From positions 62,001 through 126,000 of the forward strand of contig NZ_JACSQP010000004.1 in NCBI RefSeq assembly GCF_014836535.1: DNA of 64,000 nt, given 5' to 3'. Position numbers and translations under genes: made by a program. The notes beneath the pieces were generated by a model. That model searched no databases and was not told where the DNA came from. It was given only the letters and a program-made list of their open reading frames with translations. Shown one piece after another: positions 41,440 to 50,412 of this stretch (the first letter of the stretch is position 1; each line of letters opens with the position of its first letter). The DNA is from Microbacterium pullorum (lineage in GTDB: Bacteria > Actinomycetota > Actinomycetes > Actinomycetales > Microbacteriaceae).

Positions 41440-41536
41440 CGTCAAGGTCTTCCCCATCCCTCTGATGAGGAACCGGTGGCCCGGGATGCGGTGCATCCGT
41501 AATGACGAGCCGACCGTGTCGGAGTACTCCCCTTGG
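41440..41536 (-). ncRNA. yybP-ykoY manganese riboswitch
   Basis: On the minus strand the conserved landmarks of the class appear in order: CAAGGGGAGTA at the 5' end, GTCGGCTCGTCA with ACGGAT, CCCGGGCCACCGG, and GGGGAAGACCTTGACG closing the P1 stem. It lies 33 nt before the terC start, with TAGTAT upstream (41545-41550) as a likely -10. Mn2+ binding would be expected to raise TerC expression. Confidence 0.85.
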
Positions 41537-41821
41537 AGGGAAACATACTAGGGGCACACGTCGCGTTCTTCCTGAACGGTCACCGCGCATCTCTGGCCCG
41601 ATTTGTGTGCTGAGCCAGGGCAACGCGTTCGAGCCCCGTTACTCACCCGATCAGCTGACCGGTGGAGACCGCCGGGTTGGTCCGATACGTGAACCAGCAT
41701 CAAGGGCAGATGACGCCGCCTTCCCAAGGCTGCCCAGTGTCGCAGTCGTGAAGGCTTGACTGGCCTCCGTGCGGGACGCGACCACTGGTGTTATCGTAAT
41801 AGAGAACAGAAGGGGTGTGTC

Positions 41822-42400
41822 GTGCCGTTCGCAGAAACGATCCGACAAACGCGCCTGCGCCGCGGCAAGAGCCTGCGCGCAGTTGCCGCGGCGGCTGGTG
41901 TTGGCGCCAGCAACCTCTCTGCCATCGAGAACGGCCGCCGGGAGCCTACGACCGCCACCGTGGAGAAGCTCGCCAAAGCGCTTGGTGTGCGCTTCGTCGC
42001 TGTGCCCGCAGGTCGTTCCACGGCGGCGGAGACTGCCGGTTTTATTTGCCGCGCGGAGGCCGACGGGCGTCCCGACGAGGCCTACCGGGCGTTCATCCAG
42101 CTGGCCGACGATCTTGCCGCCTCCCGCCCTTTCGACCGTGTAAAGCTCGTCGCTGATGACCCGGCACCAGGGTGCAGTCGCTGGCTTGACGCGCTGGCCG
42201 GCCTGGTCGAGCTGCGGTTGAAGGAAGCAAACCTGCCGGCCCCGGATTGGGCGTGCGAATACCGCGGTGACCCCAGCAAGCCGTGGGAGCCACAGCGCTC
42301 CCGTCGCCCGCTGCCCGTACACGCGGACGTCGACCTCGCCCCCGAGCCGCTGCGCCGTCGAGGCGTGGCGATTGAGGCTGGCGAGCTCGAGAGCGTCTGA
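41822..42400 (+). CDS. XRE-type HTH protein, probable antitoxin of a nucleotidyltransferase pair
   Basis: 192 aa. The N-terminal 65 residues form an XRE helix-turn-helix (ETIRQTRLRRGKSLRAVAAAAGVGASNLSAIENGRREPT, in part). The rest is a charged domain with a Trp-containing tail (ADWACEYRG-like: PAPDWACEYRGDPSKPWEP). The GTG at 41822 follows GAAGGGG. The palindrome-like GTTATC-N6-GAGAAC at 41790-41807 over the -10 area could be its own operator. The stop shares a base with the next gene (TGATG). Gene order and overlap suggest an antitoxin or regulator; this is inference. Confidence 0.75.
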   Translation: MPFAETIRQTRLRRGKSLRAVAAAAGVGASNLSAIENGRREPTTATVEKLAKALGVRFVAVPAGRSTAAETAGFICRAEADGRPDEAYRAFIQLADDLAASRPFDRVKLVADDPAPGCSRWLDALAGLVELRLKEANLPAPDWACEYRGDPSKPWEPQRSRRPLPVHADVDLAPEPLRRRGVAIEAGELESV

Positions 42401-42978
42401 TGGCGTTGATGACGAGGGATGACATCATCGGCGGGCTACGCGATGTCATCGAGCACCTCCGTGCCGCTGGCAAGCCGGCGACCATTCAGATCGTCGGCGG
42501 AGCAGCCATTGCACTTACCATCGACGCAACACGTTCGGCGACCAGCGACGTCGATGGGCCGTTGACCCCCGAGAACGAACTCGCAGAAGTGGCCGCGAAG
42601 GTTGCCTCTGCCCGGGGATGGCCGGCGGACTGGCTGAATAGCAAAGCAGCATTCTTCCTGCCGTCAGGCTTCGGCCCTCGCGGAGCCGAATGGGAAACCA
42701 TCTATGACCAGGACAGTGTGCTCGTCCAGGTTGGCAGCCCGCGAATGCTGCTGGCCATGAAGCTGAGAGCCGCCGAACGCAGGCTGCAACGGGACGCCCC
42801 CGACATCGCTGCCCTGCTCGCTGCCACAGCGACGCGCTCTGTCGAGGCGGCGGAGGTGCTGCTGAGCGACTACTTTCCCGGAGACGAGATGTCAGAACGG
42901 GTCTACAAGCTGGTGGAGGCGCTGTGCGCTTTGGGGGAGGAGCCTCCCTCTCCCCCTGAGCCGCCCGTGCTGGCTTAG
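42400..42978 (+). CDS. DUF6036/AbiEii-like nucleotidyltransferase, probable toxin
   Basis: 192 aa. It has the nucleotidyltransferase pattern GGAAIAL (residues about 30-36), then SDVD as the DxD metal site (about 48-52), and the later LLAMKLRAAERRLQRDAPDIAALL segment typical of AbiEii/DUF6036 enzymes. Such enzymes can inactivate tRNA or other targets by adding nucleotides. One-base overlap with the HTH gene. Followed by a strong terminator, so the two genes form a self-contained module. Toxin function not shown. Confidence 0.78.
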   Translation: MALMTRDDIIGGLRDVIEHLRAAGKPATIQIVGGAAIALTIDATRSATSDVDGPLTPENELAEVAAKVASARGWPADWLNSKAAFFLPSGFGPRGAEWETIYDQDSVLVQVGSPRMLLAMKLRAAERRLQRDAPDIAALLAATATRSVEAAEVLLSDYFPGDEMSERVYKLVEALCALGEEPPSPPEPPVLA

Positions 42979-42985
42979 CCGGGCT

Positions 42986-43009
42986 GCCCAGTGCTGTCGG
43001 GCACTGGGC
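42986..43009 (+). terminator. Terminator after the nucleotidyltransferase gene
   Basis: GCCCAGTGC-TGTCGG-GCACTGGGC is a perfect 9-bp stem 8 nt after the stop codon. Confidence 0.75.
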
Positions 43010-43052
43010 GGTATACGGCGTCCGGGGTACGTCGCTGACCCTGCTTGGGCGC

Positions 43053-43187
43053 GATAGCGGCGGAATCTCCAGTCCGGTTACCTGCCCCACGGTTGACCGC
43101 GGCTGAGTCAACGCGAACTCGTGGGATTGTCGGAACTGGCTCTCGAGGCGGGCAGGAAGTGACGGTTGCCGGGGCTGACGGGAATCG
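43053..43187. repeat. Left direct repeat of the restriction island (attL-like)
   Basis: Contains CGGAATCTCC.GTCCGG..ACCT (43060-43083), GGAAGTGAC (43155-43163) and the exact 17-base GGGGCTGACGGGAATCG (43171-43187). All three recur in the same order and orientation at 49512-49590. The 17-mer is the complement of the 3' end of tRNA-Gly. Confidence 0.8.
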
Positions 43188-43212
43188 GCCACTGCGACTC
43201 CACACGCCACCG

Positions 43213-46200
43213 TCAGCCAGCCCGATGCGCGTTCGATTGCAGTTGCTGGGCCACCTGCGAGGCGAAGCCGGGATCTGCGAGGATACGTCGCACTACGTCG
43301 TCGGCGATGCGGCGAACGTCTACCTCGTTGCCGTATTCGACCACGGTGTTTGGCCTGTGGGCATCGACGCGCATTGTGTACGCGCTGTCGCCACTGTCGC
43401 CATAGGCCGAGAGTACGTGGTCGTAAACGAGTTGAACCTTGGTCTGGAAGACGTCGACGGTGTACGTATCCGGGAGTCCGGCGTCGAGCACGGACCGGAT
43501 GGTGCTGTTCACATCGCTCATCACGTCAACTTTGTGGCGCCAGTCCTGGACGAGTTTGTCATGAAGGTGCTCAAGCAGCATCTTCGCGCTGGCCTTGACC
43601 CGCTGCCGCTCCTCGTCGGTGAGGACGGGATCGGGCTGAGTGAGTAGGTCGAAGATCGCCAGTTCCTCGTCGGTCATGCCTTCCCGAACGGCGCGTTCTT
43701 CTTCGTGGGTGAGAGTCTTAGACATCTCTACGAGGCGTCTGAGGTACTCGTCGGTGTTGACGCTGCTTGCGTTGTAGTCGGCGATGAGTTGCTCGATCCG
43801 TTCGACTAGCTCGTACCGGGTGGCGTTGCGCGTTGCCGCGCCGACCGCGCGCGCGAGGAGGAGCTGCGCTAGACGGTCTGTTTCGGCACGCTTGCGTCCC
43901 GCAAGTTTGCGGGCAAGCCCTTCGAAGTCGATCTGTGACAGGTCGAGGAGAGGGTCAGGCTGCACGCCCTCGGCTACGGCGCGGATGACATACTCCTCGG
44001 CCCCGACCGAGCGGTCCAAGAGAGCCTCGACAGCGTCGACTACGCCGCTGATTTCGGGCTCTGGCGGCTTGATGACAGAGGTGATTCGCTCTGCGAGTAC
44101 CCGGATCGTAGCGACGGTACGCTGCTGGGCTGTGGCCTTCGGATTGGGCAGAAGCGCCTTGAAAAGTCTCCGAATAAGCCGCGCCCGCATGAGGAAGTCG
44201 TTCCAGGTAGCTTCGTCGATCAAAAGCGCCTCGACGGCGGCGTCGCGCTTGGCGATGTGGTCGAAGCCCGTGGCGTCTCGCGTCCCGATGAGGTCGACGC
44301 CGATGTCGGTGCAAAAGGTGATCAGTTCGGCCACCGCCGCGTCGAGTTCACTTGCCAGTGAGTCGATGATCTCAATAGGCGACTCGCCGGCGTTGGCGGC
44401 CCCGTAGATCGCCAGGGCCTTCTCCAAGTTCCTGAAGACACCGACGTAGTCGACGATGAGGCCATTCTCCTTCTCCGGGAAGACGCGGTTGGCGCGGGCA
44501 ATGGTCTGCATCAGGGTGTGGTTACGCATCGGGCGGTCCAGGTAGACGGTCGAGACACTGGGGGCGTCGAATCCGGTCATCCACATGGCGCAGACGAACA
44601 CCAACCGCAGCGGGTCGTCCGGGTCCTTGAACTTCTCGGCGAGATCCTCCCGGTTCATCCGCTCGCGGTGCGGGCGGATGTCCAGACCGAGGTCGTCGAG
44701 CATCTTCAGTTCGTTCTGACTCTGCGAGACCACCACCGCCATGTCGGTGGTCTCCATCAGCTCGATCCGCGACGCCAGCCAGGGCCGCTCCAGTTCCGGC
44801 AGTGCATCGTGCTCGGCCCTCAACTCGGCCAAGTGTTCGGCCCACGCATCCCGGACAAGGTTGTACATCCGCACAGCTGCTGCCTTATCGAGCCCGACGT
44901 ACATCGCCTTGCCGCTGAATCCGCGGCCGACGAAGTGAGCGACGAGGTCCTTGGCGATGGCCTTCAGACGCTCAGGACGGTTCAGCAACGTGTACTGCGT
45001 GCCGAAGGCACGTGCTAGCTGGCCCTCGGCGTCTTCGTCGAGCTCGGCCTCCTCGAGGAGGGCGTTGAGCTCGTCGGAGAAGTTCTCGTTGACCAGCTGT
45101 AGCTCAGGGATCCGGTTCTCGTAGTAGAGAGGGACCGTTGCCCCGTCCTCTATGGCGTCTCGGAAGTTGTAGACGCTGACGTAGTCGCCAAACTGCTCGC
45201 GGGTCGCCTGCTCCTCACCGGCGATCAGCGGCGTTCCGGTGAAGCCCATCATCGAGGCGTTCGGCAGGGCCGCGCGCATGTTGAGCGCGAGCGTGTCGTA
45301 CTGGCTTCGGTGTGCCTCATCGGTGATGACGATGATGTCAGAGCGGTCCGACAGCACCGGTATCTGCCGCTCGCCCAACGCCTTGGAGGGCTGGAACTTC
45401 TGAATCAGGGTGAACACGTACCGGTGATCGGCGGCCAGCAGCTCGCGCAGATGTGCGACGGACTGCGCATGCACCCGGGCCTCGGGAGAGATCGCACCAG
45501 CGTCGGCGAACTCCCCGTGGAGCTGAGTGTCGAGTTCGGTGCGGTCGGTGACCATGACGAAGGTCCAGTTGCCAGGCACCTGCCGCAACACTTTCTGCGT
45601 GAACCACAGCATTGATAACGACTTACCCGAGCCCTGCGTGTGCCAGAAGACGCCGAGGCGCTTGTTCTGGGCACCCCGTGCCCGGTGCAGGTTGTCGATT
45701 GCTGCGTTGACGCCGAGGTACTGGTGCGACCGCGCCAGTACCTTGATGAGGCCTCCAGGGCGCTCCATGTATGCGACGAAGTTCTCCAGCAGGTCCAGCA
45801 GCACGGCAGGGTCGCAGGTGCCGCGCAGGGCCGTTTCCAGCGCGACCGCACCCCGGGTGCCGTGGGCATCGATGACCAACCAGTCGTTGAAGAACTCCCA
45901 CGGCGAGTACGTGGACCCGACCTTGGCCTGGCTGCCGTTCGAAAGCAAAACGAAGCAGTTCGGAATGAAGAGCTGCGGAATGGTGTCGCGATAGTCGGTC
46001 AGGTTGTTGTCGTACGCCGACTTCACCGACTCATTCGGCTCCTTGAACTCCATCACCACCAACGGAACGCCATTGACGAACAGCGCGACATCGAGACGCC
46101 GGCTGTGCAGATTGCCCTTCACCCACATCTGCTGCACAGCTAACAGGTCGTTGTTTGCGGGGGCGCCTAAGTCCAGGAACCTGAGGGTCTCGATCTGCTT

Positions 46201-46539
46201 CTCGCCGTTGTCGTCGGTCCATTCGGCCTGATAGCCGTTACGGAGGAGTTCGTGCACCTCTCGGTTGGCACGCACCCGATCCATGACCGTGCGGTCCTTC
46301 GTCAGTGCCTCGATGGCCTCGTTGATCGCCGCGTCGGGGACGTGCTCGGAGTTGAGCTTGCGCATCGCGGACCGCAGCCGATGAGTGAGTACGACGTCGT
46401 GCTGGGAATCACGACCGAGCGTTCCCTCCGGCCCGAGCACCTCGTGGAACCCGTCAACAGGCGTCCAACCGAGATGCTCCAGCAACTCCATGCTCGGTTT
46501 CTCCACGTACAGGTACTCCGCCCCCGTCGGCACCATCAC
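43213..46539 (-). CDS. hsdR: Type I restriction enzyme, R subunit
   Basis: 1108 aa: cuts and translocates DNA in complex with HsdM and HsdS. The nuclease domain has Asp150 and MEFK (Glu164, Lys166). Motor motifs are Walker A TQGSGKS (302-308), DEAH (407-410), FTGTP, and later AMWMTGFDAPSVSTVYLDRP and QTIARANRV. A helical C-terminal domain follows for complex assembly. The GTG at 46539 overlaps the hsdS stop. Full length and apparently intact. Confidence 0.95.
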   Translation of the reverse strand: MMVPTGAEYLYVEKPSMELLEHLGWTPVDGFHEVLGPEGTLGRDSQHDVVLTHRLRSAMRKLNSEHVPDAAINEAIEALTKDRTVMDRVRANREVHELLRNGYQAEWTDDNGEKQIETLRFLDLGAPANNDLLAVQQMWVKGNLHSRRLDVALFVNGVPLVVMEFKEPNESVKSAYDNNLTDYRDTIPQLFIPNCFVLLSNGSQAKVGSTYSPWEFFNDWLVIDAHGTRGAVALETALRGTCDPAVLLDLLENFVAYMERPGGLIKVLARSHQYLGVNAAIDNLHRARGAQNKRLGVFWHTQGSGKSLSMLWFTQKVLRQVPGNWTFVMVTDRTELDTQLHGEFADAGAISPEARVHAQSVAHLRELLAADHRYVFTLIQKFQPSKALGERQIPVLSDRSDIIVITDEAHRSQYDTLALNMRAALPNASMMGFTGTPLIAGEEQATREQFGDYVSVYNFRDAIEDGATVPLYYENRIPELQLVNENFSDELNALLEEAELDEDAEGQLARAFGTQYTLLNRPERLKAIAKDLVAHFVGRGFSGKAMYVGLDKAAAVRMYNLVRDAWAEHLAELRAEHDALPELERPWLASRIELMETTDMAVVVSQSQNELKMLDDLGLDIRPHRERMNREDLAEKFKDPDDPLRLVFVCAMWMTGFDAPSVSTVYLDRPMRNHTLMQTIARANRVFPEKENGLIVDYVGVFRNLEKALAIYGAANAGESPIEIIDSLASELDAAVAELITFCTDIGVDLIGTRDATGFDHIAKRDAAVEALLIDEATWNDFLMRARLIRRLFKALLPNPKATAQQRTVATIRVLAERITSVIKPPEPEISGVVDAVEALLDRSVGAEEYVIRAVAEGVQPDPLLDLSQIDFEGLARKLAGRKRAETDRLAQLLLARAVGAATRNATRYELVERIEQLIADYNASSVNTDEYLRRLVEMSKTLTHEEERAVREGMTDEELAIFDLLTQPDPVLTDEERQRVKASAKMLLEHLHDKLVQDWRHKVDVMSDVNSTIRSVLDAGLPDTYTVDVFQTKVQLVYDHVLSAYGDSGDSAYTMRVDAHRPNTVVEYGNEVDVRRIADDVVRRILADPGFASQVAQQLQSNAHRAG

Positions 46540-47645
46540 GTCACCGCACCCTCAACCAGCGCCCCGAGGTCGAGCGCCGACACGTCGATCTGCCCAGTCA
46601 CCAGTCTTGGAAGCAGCAGATCACGCAGCGCGGCCAGGCTGCCAGTCTGCCGCCCCAGAGCTGTCGCCTGTGCGCCGAGTGGGTCAACCGCCGTTTGGAA
46701 TGCCTCCAGCACATCTAGGGGCGGGACGAGGAACGGTCTCGCGTAGGCCGCCTCGCGGCTGAGTCCTGGAACAGCGGCGTGCGTGTTCGTGAACCTGGTA
46801 CGTCGCAACTGCTCGGCGACGAACCTTAGGGGCAGTCCCGTGTCAACGTAGTAGGCCGTGTCAATCGGCCAACATGGGCCGTCGACCCAGTGGATGCTGC
46901 CGACGTTGCCCTTGCGCCCGACAACAATCGTCGGGCCAGAGACGAACGACTCATCGTGCCACCCCACAATGCCTGCGGAGCTGACAACAGCAACGGCCCC
47001 GCCCCGCCGGGCGGATGCTTTCAGTGCCTTGCCGTACTTGAGTTCGAGCACTTCACCGATCGTGCCCGCCCGCCAGCCTTGAGGGATCGGGCCGAGAGCG
47101 GAGTCGACCAGGGGCACGTCGCCGTGGCCGGGGTAGCGGAACTTCACGAACCACTCGCGGTAGATGGACCGTGCCATCTTCTCGAGCAGCTCGAGCCGCC
47201 GGCGGTTGTTCTCGATCAAGTCATCGAGAGCCTGAGCCACCTGCGCGATGGATGCTTGGACCGAAAGCTCCGGCACCCGGACCGAAAGGGTGTGCAGATG
47301 ATTCCGGTTGAGACCCGGTACGGCAGCTGCTCCGTCGTACTTCGCCAAGTCCATGGACCGAAGCAAGACTGCCACGAAGCGAGGGTCGTTCCCCTTGAAA
47401 TCGCGCACGTAGAGCGAGGTATTCAGTGGCCAGAAGTCTTCAGTCACATAGAAAACTTGGCCGAGCGTACCGTATCGGCCAGTGACGACGCCTGGAGCCT
47501 TTACCTTTGCCTCGTCATGCCAGCCGGTTGGCCCTGACGAAGAGATAACCGGAACTGAGCCGACTGCTCGCGAGCCGCGCGGAAGGTCGTATCCACGCTT
47601 GAGCTCACACACCTCCCCTAGAGTGACGTCGCGCCATTCCGTCAT
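46536..47645 (-). CDS. hsdS: Type I restriction-modification specificity subunit
   Basis: 369 aa. Two target-recognition domains (about 5-125 and 190-310) are separated and followed by conserved helical spacers (LDDLIENNRRRLELLEKMAR; final SLAALRDLLLPRLVTGQI). The two domains resemble each other (both have a GWHDE segment followed by GR.G..G and a W-P aromatic strand), so the two half-sites may be related. 4-bp overlaps with hsdM and hsdR. Confidence 0.93.
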   Translation of the reverse strand: MTEWRDVTLGEVCELKRGYDLPRGSRAVGSVPVISSSGPTGWHDEAKVKAPGVVTGRYGTLGQVFYVTEDFWPLNTSLYVRDFKGNDPRFVAVLLRSMDLAKYDGAAAVPGLNRNHLHTLSVRVPELSVQASIAQVAQALDDLIENNRRRLELLEKMARSIYREWFVKFRYPGHGDVPLVDSALGPIPQGWRAGTIGEVLELKYGKALKASARRGGAVAVVSSAGIVGWHDESFVSGPTIVVGRKGNVGSIHWVDGPCWPIDTAYYVDTGLPLRFVAEQLRRTRFTNTHAAVPGLSREAAYARPFLVPPLDVLEAFQTAVDPLGAQATALGRQTGSLAALRDLLLPRLVTGQIDVSALDLGALVEGAVT

Positions 47646-49192
47646 GCGTCGAGAACCCCTCGAACGGCAGTATCGACCTTGGCACGTAGCGCCTCGGCTT
47701 GGTCGCTCAGCATCGTGAACTCCTCGTAGAGCTTTTCGAGGTCACCCATGAAGTCGACGTCGCTCTCATCGACCGTTGCCGTGCCGGTGTAGCGGCCGGG
47801 GTTGAGGCTCCAGCCCTGCGCCTCGATCTCTGCACGTGTCGCGACCTTGCAGAGGCCGCCGACGTCGACGTATTTACCGTCGGGGAAGCTCTCCTTCAGC
47901 AAGACTTCGCTGCCATCGGTCGTCTCGATGTCCTCGCCGCGGTAAAGCCGCACGATGTTGGCCAGGAACTCGATCTGGTCGGCCGTGAAGTCGCGGTGGG
48001 CACGGTCGATCTGACGGAAGATGTGGCGAGCGTCGAGGAACAGGACGGTGTCCTCCCGCGGCGTACCGACCTTGGCCTTGTCGAGGAACCACAGCGTCAC
48101 CGGCAGGGTGACGGTGTAGAAGAAATTCGAGCTGATCGCGACCATCACGTCGACTGTGCCGGACTCGATCAGCTGCTTGCGGATCTCTCTCTCGGAGTGG
48201 CCCGCGTCTCCAGCGGAGTTGGCCATGACGAAGCCGGCGCGACCCTTCGGGGCGAGCGCTGCGTAGAACTGTTGGATCCACAGGTAGTTGCCGTTGTCGG
48301 CCTTTGGCAGGCCGAACGGGAACCGCTTGTCGCCCGCCAGTTGGTCCTTCTTGATCTTGTCGACGTTGAAGGGCGGATTCGCCATCACAAAGTCGAAGGC
48401 ACCGACCGCACTGTGCGGATCTTCGTAATAGCTGTTGGCCTGACGAATCTCACCGGAAAGCCCGTGCATGGCGAGGTTCATCTTTGCCAGAGGCACGGTG
48501 TCATCCGTCTTCTCCGCGCCATAGATCGACAGCTTGCGGCTAGCGGACGCGTGGTGGCGCTCGATGAACTTCGCGCACTGAACGAACATGCCGCCTGACC
48601 CGCATGCGGGGTCGAGCACGCGGCCGTGGAACGGTTCGAGGATCTCGACGATGAGGCGGACGATCGAGTACGGGGTGAAGTACTCCCCTCCGCCCTTGCC
48701 TTCCTGGGCTGCGAAGTTAGAGAGGAAGTCCTCGTAGATGAACCCGAATGCGTCACCCGATAGCTGGGTAGGCAGCGGGGCGAATAGCCGCAGCAATTCG
48801 ATGAGAGTCGTGCGCTCCAGTTTTTGGTAGCCGCGAGGCAGGATGTCCTTTAGCTCGGGGTTCGCCGCCTCGATCGCCTTGATCGCTTCATCGACTGCCT
48901 TCCCGATGTCCTCACCCTCGGGCAGTTCCACGATGCGGGTGAGCCGCGACTCTTCGGGGACGTAGAGAACGGACTTCGCCTTGTAATCGGCGGGCTGGGC
49001 GGGGTTCCGTGTGCTGCGGTTCGCTTCCACCTCGCCGCGCACCTCTTCGAAGCGGTTCTCCGCATAGGCGAGGAACACTAGCCCCAGCACGGGGTCGCGG
49101 TACTGCCCTGGTGTCAGCTTCGAGTTCGCGCGCAGTTCGTCGGCCGCCGTCCAGAGGGTAGCGCGCACCTTCGTCAAGTCAGTCGTTCTCAC
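47642..49192 (-). CDS. hsdM: Type I restriction-modification methyltransferase subunit
   Basis: 516 aa, N6-adenine methyltransferase. SAM-binding motif I DPACGSGG (194-201), catalytic NPPF (272-275) and an N-terminal helical domain of HsdM_N type. GTG start 6 nt after TAGCCT, a probable leaderless promoter, so methylase comes first in the operon, the usual safe order. Confidence 0.94.
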   Translation of the reverse strand: MRTTDLTKVRATLWTAADELRANSKLTPGQYRDPVLGLVFLAYAENRFEEVRGEVEANRSTRNPAQPADYKAKSVLYVPEESRLTRIVELPEGEDIGKAVDEAIKAIEAANPELKDILPRGYQKLERTTLIELLRLFAPLPTQLSGDAFGFIYEDFLSNFAAQEGKGGGEYFTPYSIVRLIVEILEPFHGRVLDPACGSGGMFVQCAKFIERHHASASRKLSIYGAEKTDDTVPLAKMNLAMHGLSGEIRQANSYYEDPHSAVGAFDFVMANPPFNVDKIKKDQLAGDKRFPFGLPKADNGNYLWIQQFYAALAPKGRAGFVMANSAGDAGHSEREIRKQLIESGTVDVMVAISSNFFYTVTLPVTLWFLDKAKVGTPREDTVLFLDARHIFRQIDRAHRDFTADQIEFLANIVRLYRGEDIETTDGSEVLLKESFPDGKYVDVGGLCKVATRAEIEAQGWSLNPGRYTGTATVDESDVDFMGDLEKLYEEFTMLSDQAEALRAKVDTAVRGVLDA

Positions 49193-49365
49193 CCTCGCAG
49201 GCTACCCCGGCACCCTGACGACGAACGCTCGACGTAGTCGATGAGACAGTGTGCTTGTGAGCCCACTACTGAGTGTCGTGACTGGAGCGTGACCCGCTTT
49301 CCCGGACACCCTGGTCATGACCACCCGAGTTGAGGCGACGATCGTCTCAGAGAGGAGTCCGTGAG

Positions 49366-49505
49366 ATGCCTGCTTCCCACCCGCCGGAGTTCCGGCGCCG
49401 AGCCCCGGATCTCGTCGCCCGGGGAAACCGGGTCGGCCAGAGCGCCCGTGATCCTGGGATCAGTGAGTCATGCATTCGGAACTGGATGAACCGCGACGCG
49501 GTCGA
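49366..49505 (+). pseudogene. IS3-family transposase OrfA remnant
   Basis: The first about 46 codons match OrfA of IS3-type elements (PPEFRRRAPDLVARGNRVGQ, then GISESCIRNWMN with the helix-turn-helix). The match stops at about 49504, where the right direct repeat begins. It has its own GAGAGGAG site. No orfB. The 173 bp between 49193 and 49365 hold the hsdM promoter and a possible IS end near 49289. Confidence 0.75.
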
Positions 49506-49590
49506 TAGTGGAGGAATCTCCGGTCCGGACTACCTCTGGAATATCCGAGATAGCTCTGGAAGTGACAAGTGGAGGGGCTGACGGGAATCG
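49502..49590. repeat. Right direct repeat of the restriction island (attR-like)
   Basis: GGAATCTCCGGTCCGG, then GGAAGTGAC (49558-49566) and GGGGCTGACGGGAATCG (49574-49590), matching the left copy at 43053-43187 in order. It runs into the 3' end of tRNA-Gly and is about 45 bp shorter than the left copy. Confidence 0.78.
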
Positions 49591-49643
49591 AACCCGCGCT
49601 ATCTGCTTGGGAAGCAGAAGTTCTGCCATTGAACTACAGCCCC
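49570..49643 (-). tRNA. tRNA-Gly (anticodon CCC)
   Basis: On the minus strand a full cloverleaf: acceptor GGGGCTG/CAGCCCC, anticodon stem TCTGC/GCAGA with loop TTCCCAA (anticodon CCC), T arm GCGGG-TTCGATT-CCCGT, discriminator T and an encoded CCA. Its 3' end is the attachment site of the restriction island. Confidence 0.93.
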
Positions 49644-49715
49644 GTGCGTCACCGAGGCGACGCGGGCCCCAGCTTAGCAAAGGCCGTCGCGGCCGCGCGC
49701 CGCTAGGCTGACGTC

Positions 49716-50321
49716 GTGCTGCTCAGCGACCGTGATATCCGACTCGAAATCGACGGCGGCCGCATCGGCCTCGACCCGTGGCAGCCCGAGATGGTGCAGC
49801 CGTCGAGCGTCGATGTGCGCCTCGACCGCTACTTCCGGCTGTTCGACAACCACAAGTACCCCTTCATCGATCCGGCCGTGGATCAGCCGGATCTGACGCG
49901 CCTCATCGAAGTCGACCCCGACGAGCCGTTCATCCTGCATCCGGGGGAGTTCGCCCTCGGCGCGACATTCGAGCAGGTGACGCTGCCCGACGACGTCGCT
50001 GCGCGTCTGGAGGGCAAGTCGTCGCTCGGCCGCCTCGGTCTGCTCACCCACTCGACGGCCGGCTTCATCGACCCCGGGTTCACCGGCCACGTCACCCTCG
50101 AGCTCTCCAACGTCGCGACACTGCCGATCAAGCTGTGGCCGGGGATGAAGATCGGCCAGCTCTGCTTCTTCCGGCTCTCGTCGGCCGCCGAGAACCCGTA
50201 CGGGTCCGGCCCGTACGGCAACCGGTACCAGGGTCAGCGGGGCCCGACGGCATCCCGTTCGTCGCACAACTTCCACCGCACCGACGTCGGCACGAGCGAC
50301 CTGGGTTCGCGCGGCGCCTGA
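49716..50321 (+). CDS. dcd: dCTP deaminase
   Basis: 201 aa: deaminates dCTP on the way to dUMP/dTTP. It has family motifs [22 protein letters not shown], and the catalytic Glu region [20 protein letters not shown]. Actinobacterial forms are often bifunctional and release dUMP directly; whether this one does cannot be told from motifs alone. GTG start 6 nt after TAGGCT. Confidence 0.94.
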   Translation: MLLSDRDIRLEIDGGRIGLDPWQPEMVQPSSVDVRLDRYFRLFDNHKYPFIDPAVDQPDLTRLIEVDPDEPFILHPGEFALGATFEQVTLPDDVAARLEGKSSLGRLGLLTHSTAGFIDPGFTGHVTLELSNVATLPIKLWPGMKIGQLCFFRLSSAAENPYGSGPYGNRYQGQRGPTASRSSHNFHRTDVGTSDLGSRGA

Positions 50322-50412
50322 GCTTCGGCCCCGGCCAGGGTCCTGCGCCAGCACACCAGGATGCCGCGCGCAACCGAGCGCGCGCCCGCGCCTGCGGGGT
50401 TAACGTGGGTGC

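Larger units (their letters stand above)
43171..49590. mobile_element. Genomic island with type I R-M at tRNA-Gly
   Basis: Bounded by 17-bp direct repeats of the tRNA-Gly 3' end, with the intact tRNA at the right side and its 3' end facing the island. Cargo is hsdR, hsdS, hsdM and an IS3 orfA remnant. No integrase is present. Base composition of the hsd genes looks less GC-rich than the flanks. An acquired, now immobile element is the simplest reading. Confidence 0.7.

Noticed and set aside
41625-41660. tRNA-like T-arm (GCGTTCGAGCCCCG) left of the HTH gene
   Set aside because: No acceptor, D or anticodon stems around it and only partial stem pairing; too weak to call a tRNA fragment or attachment site.
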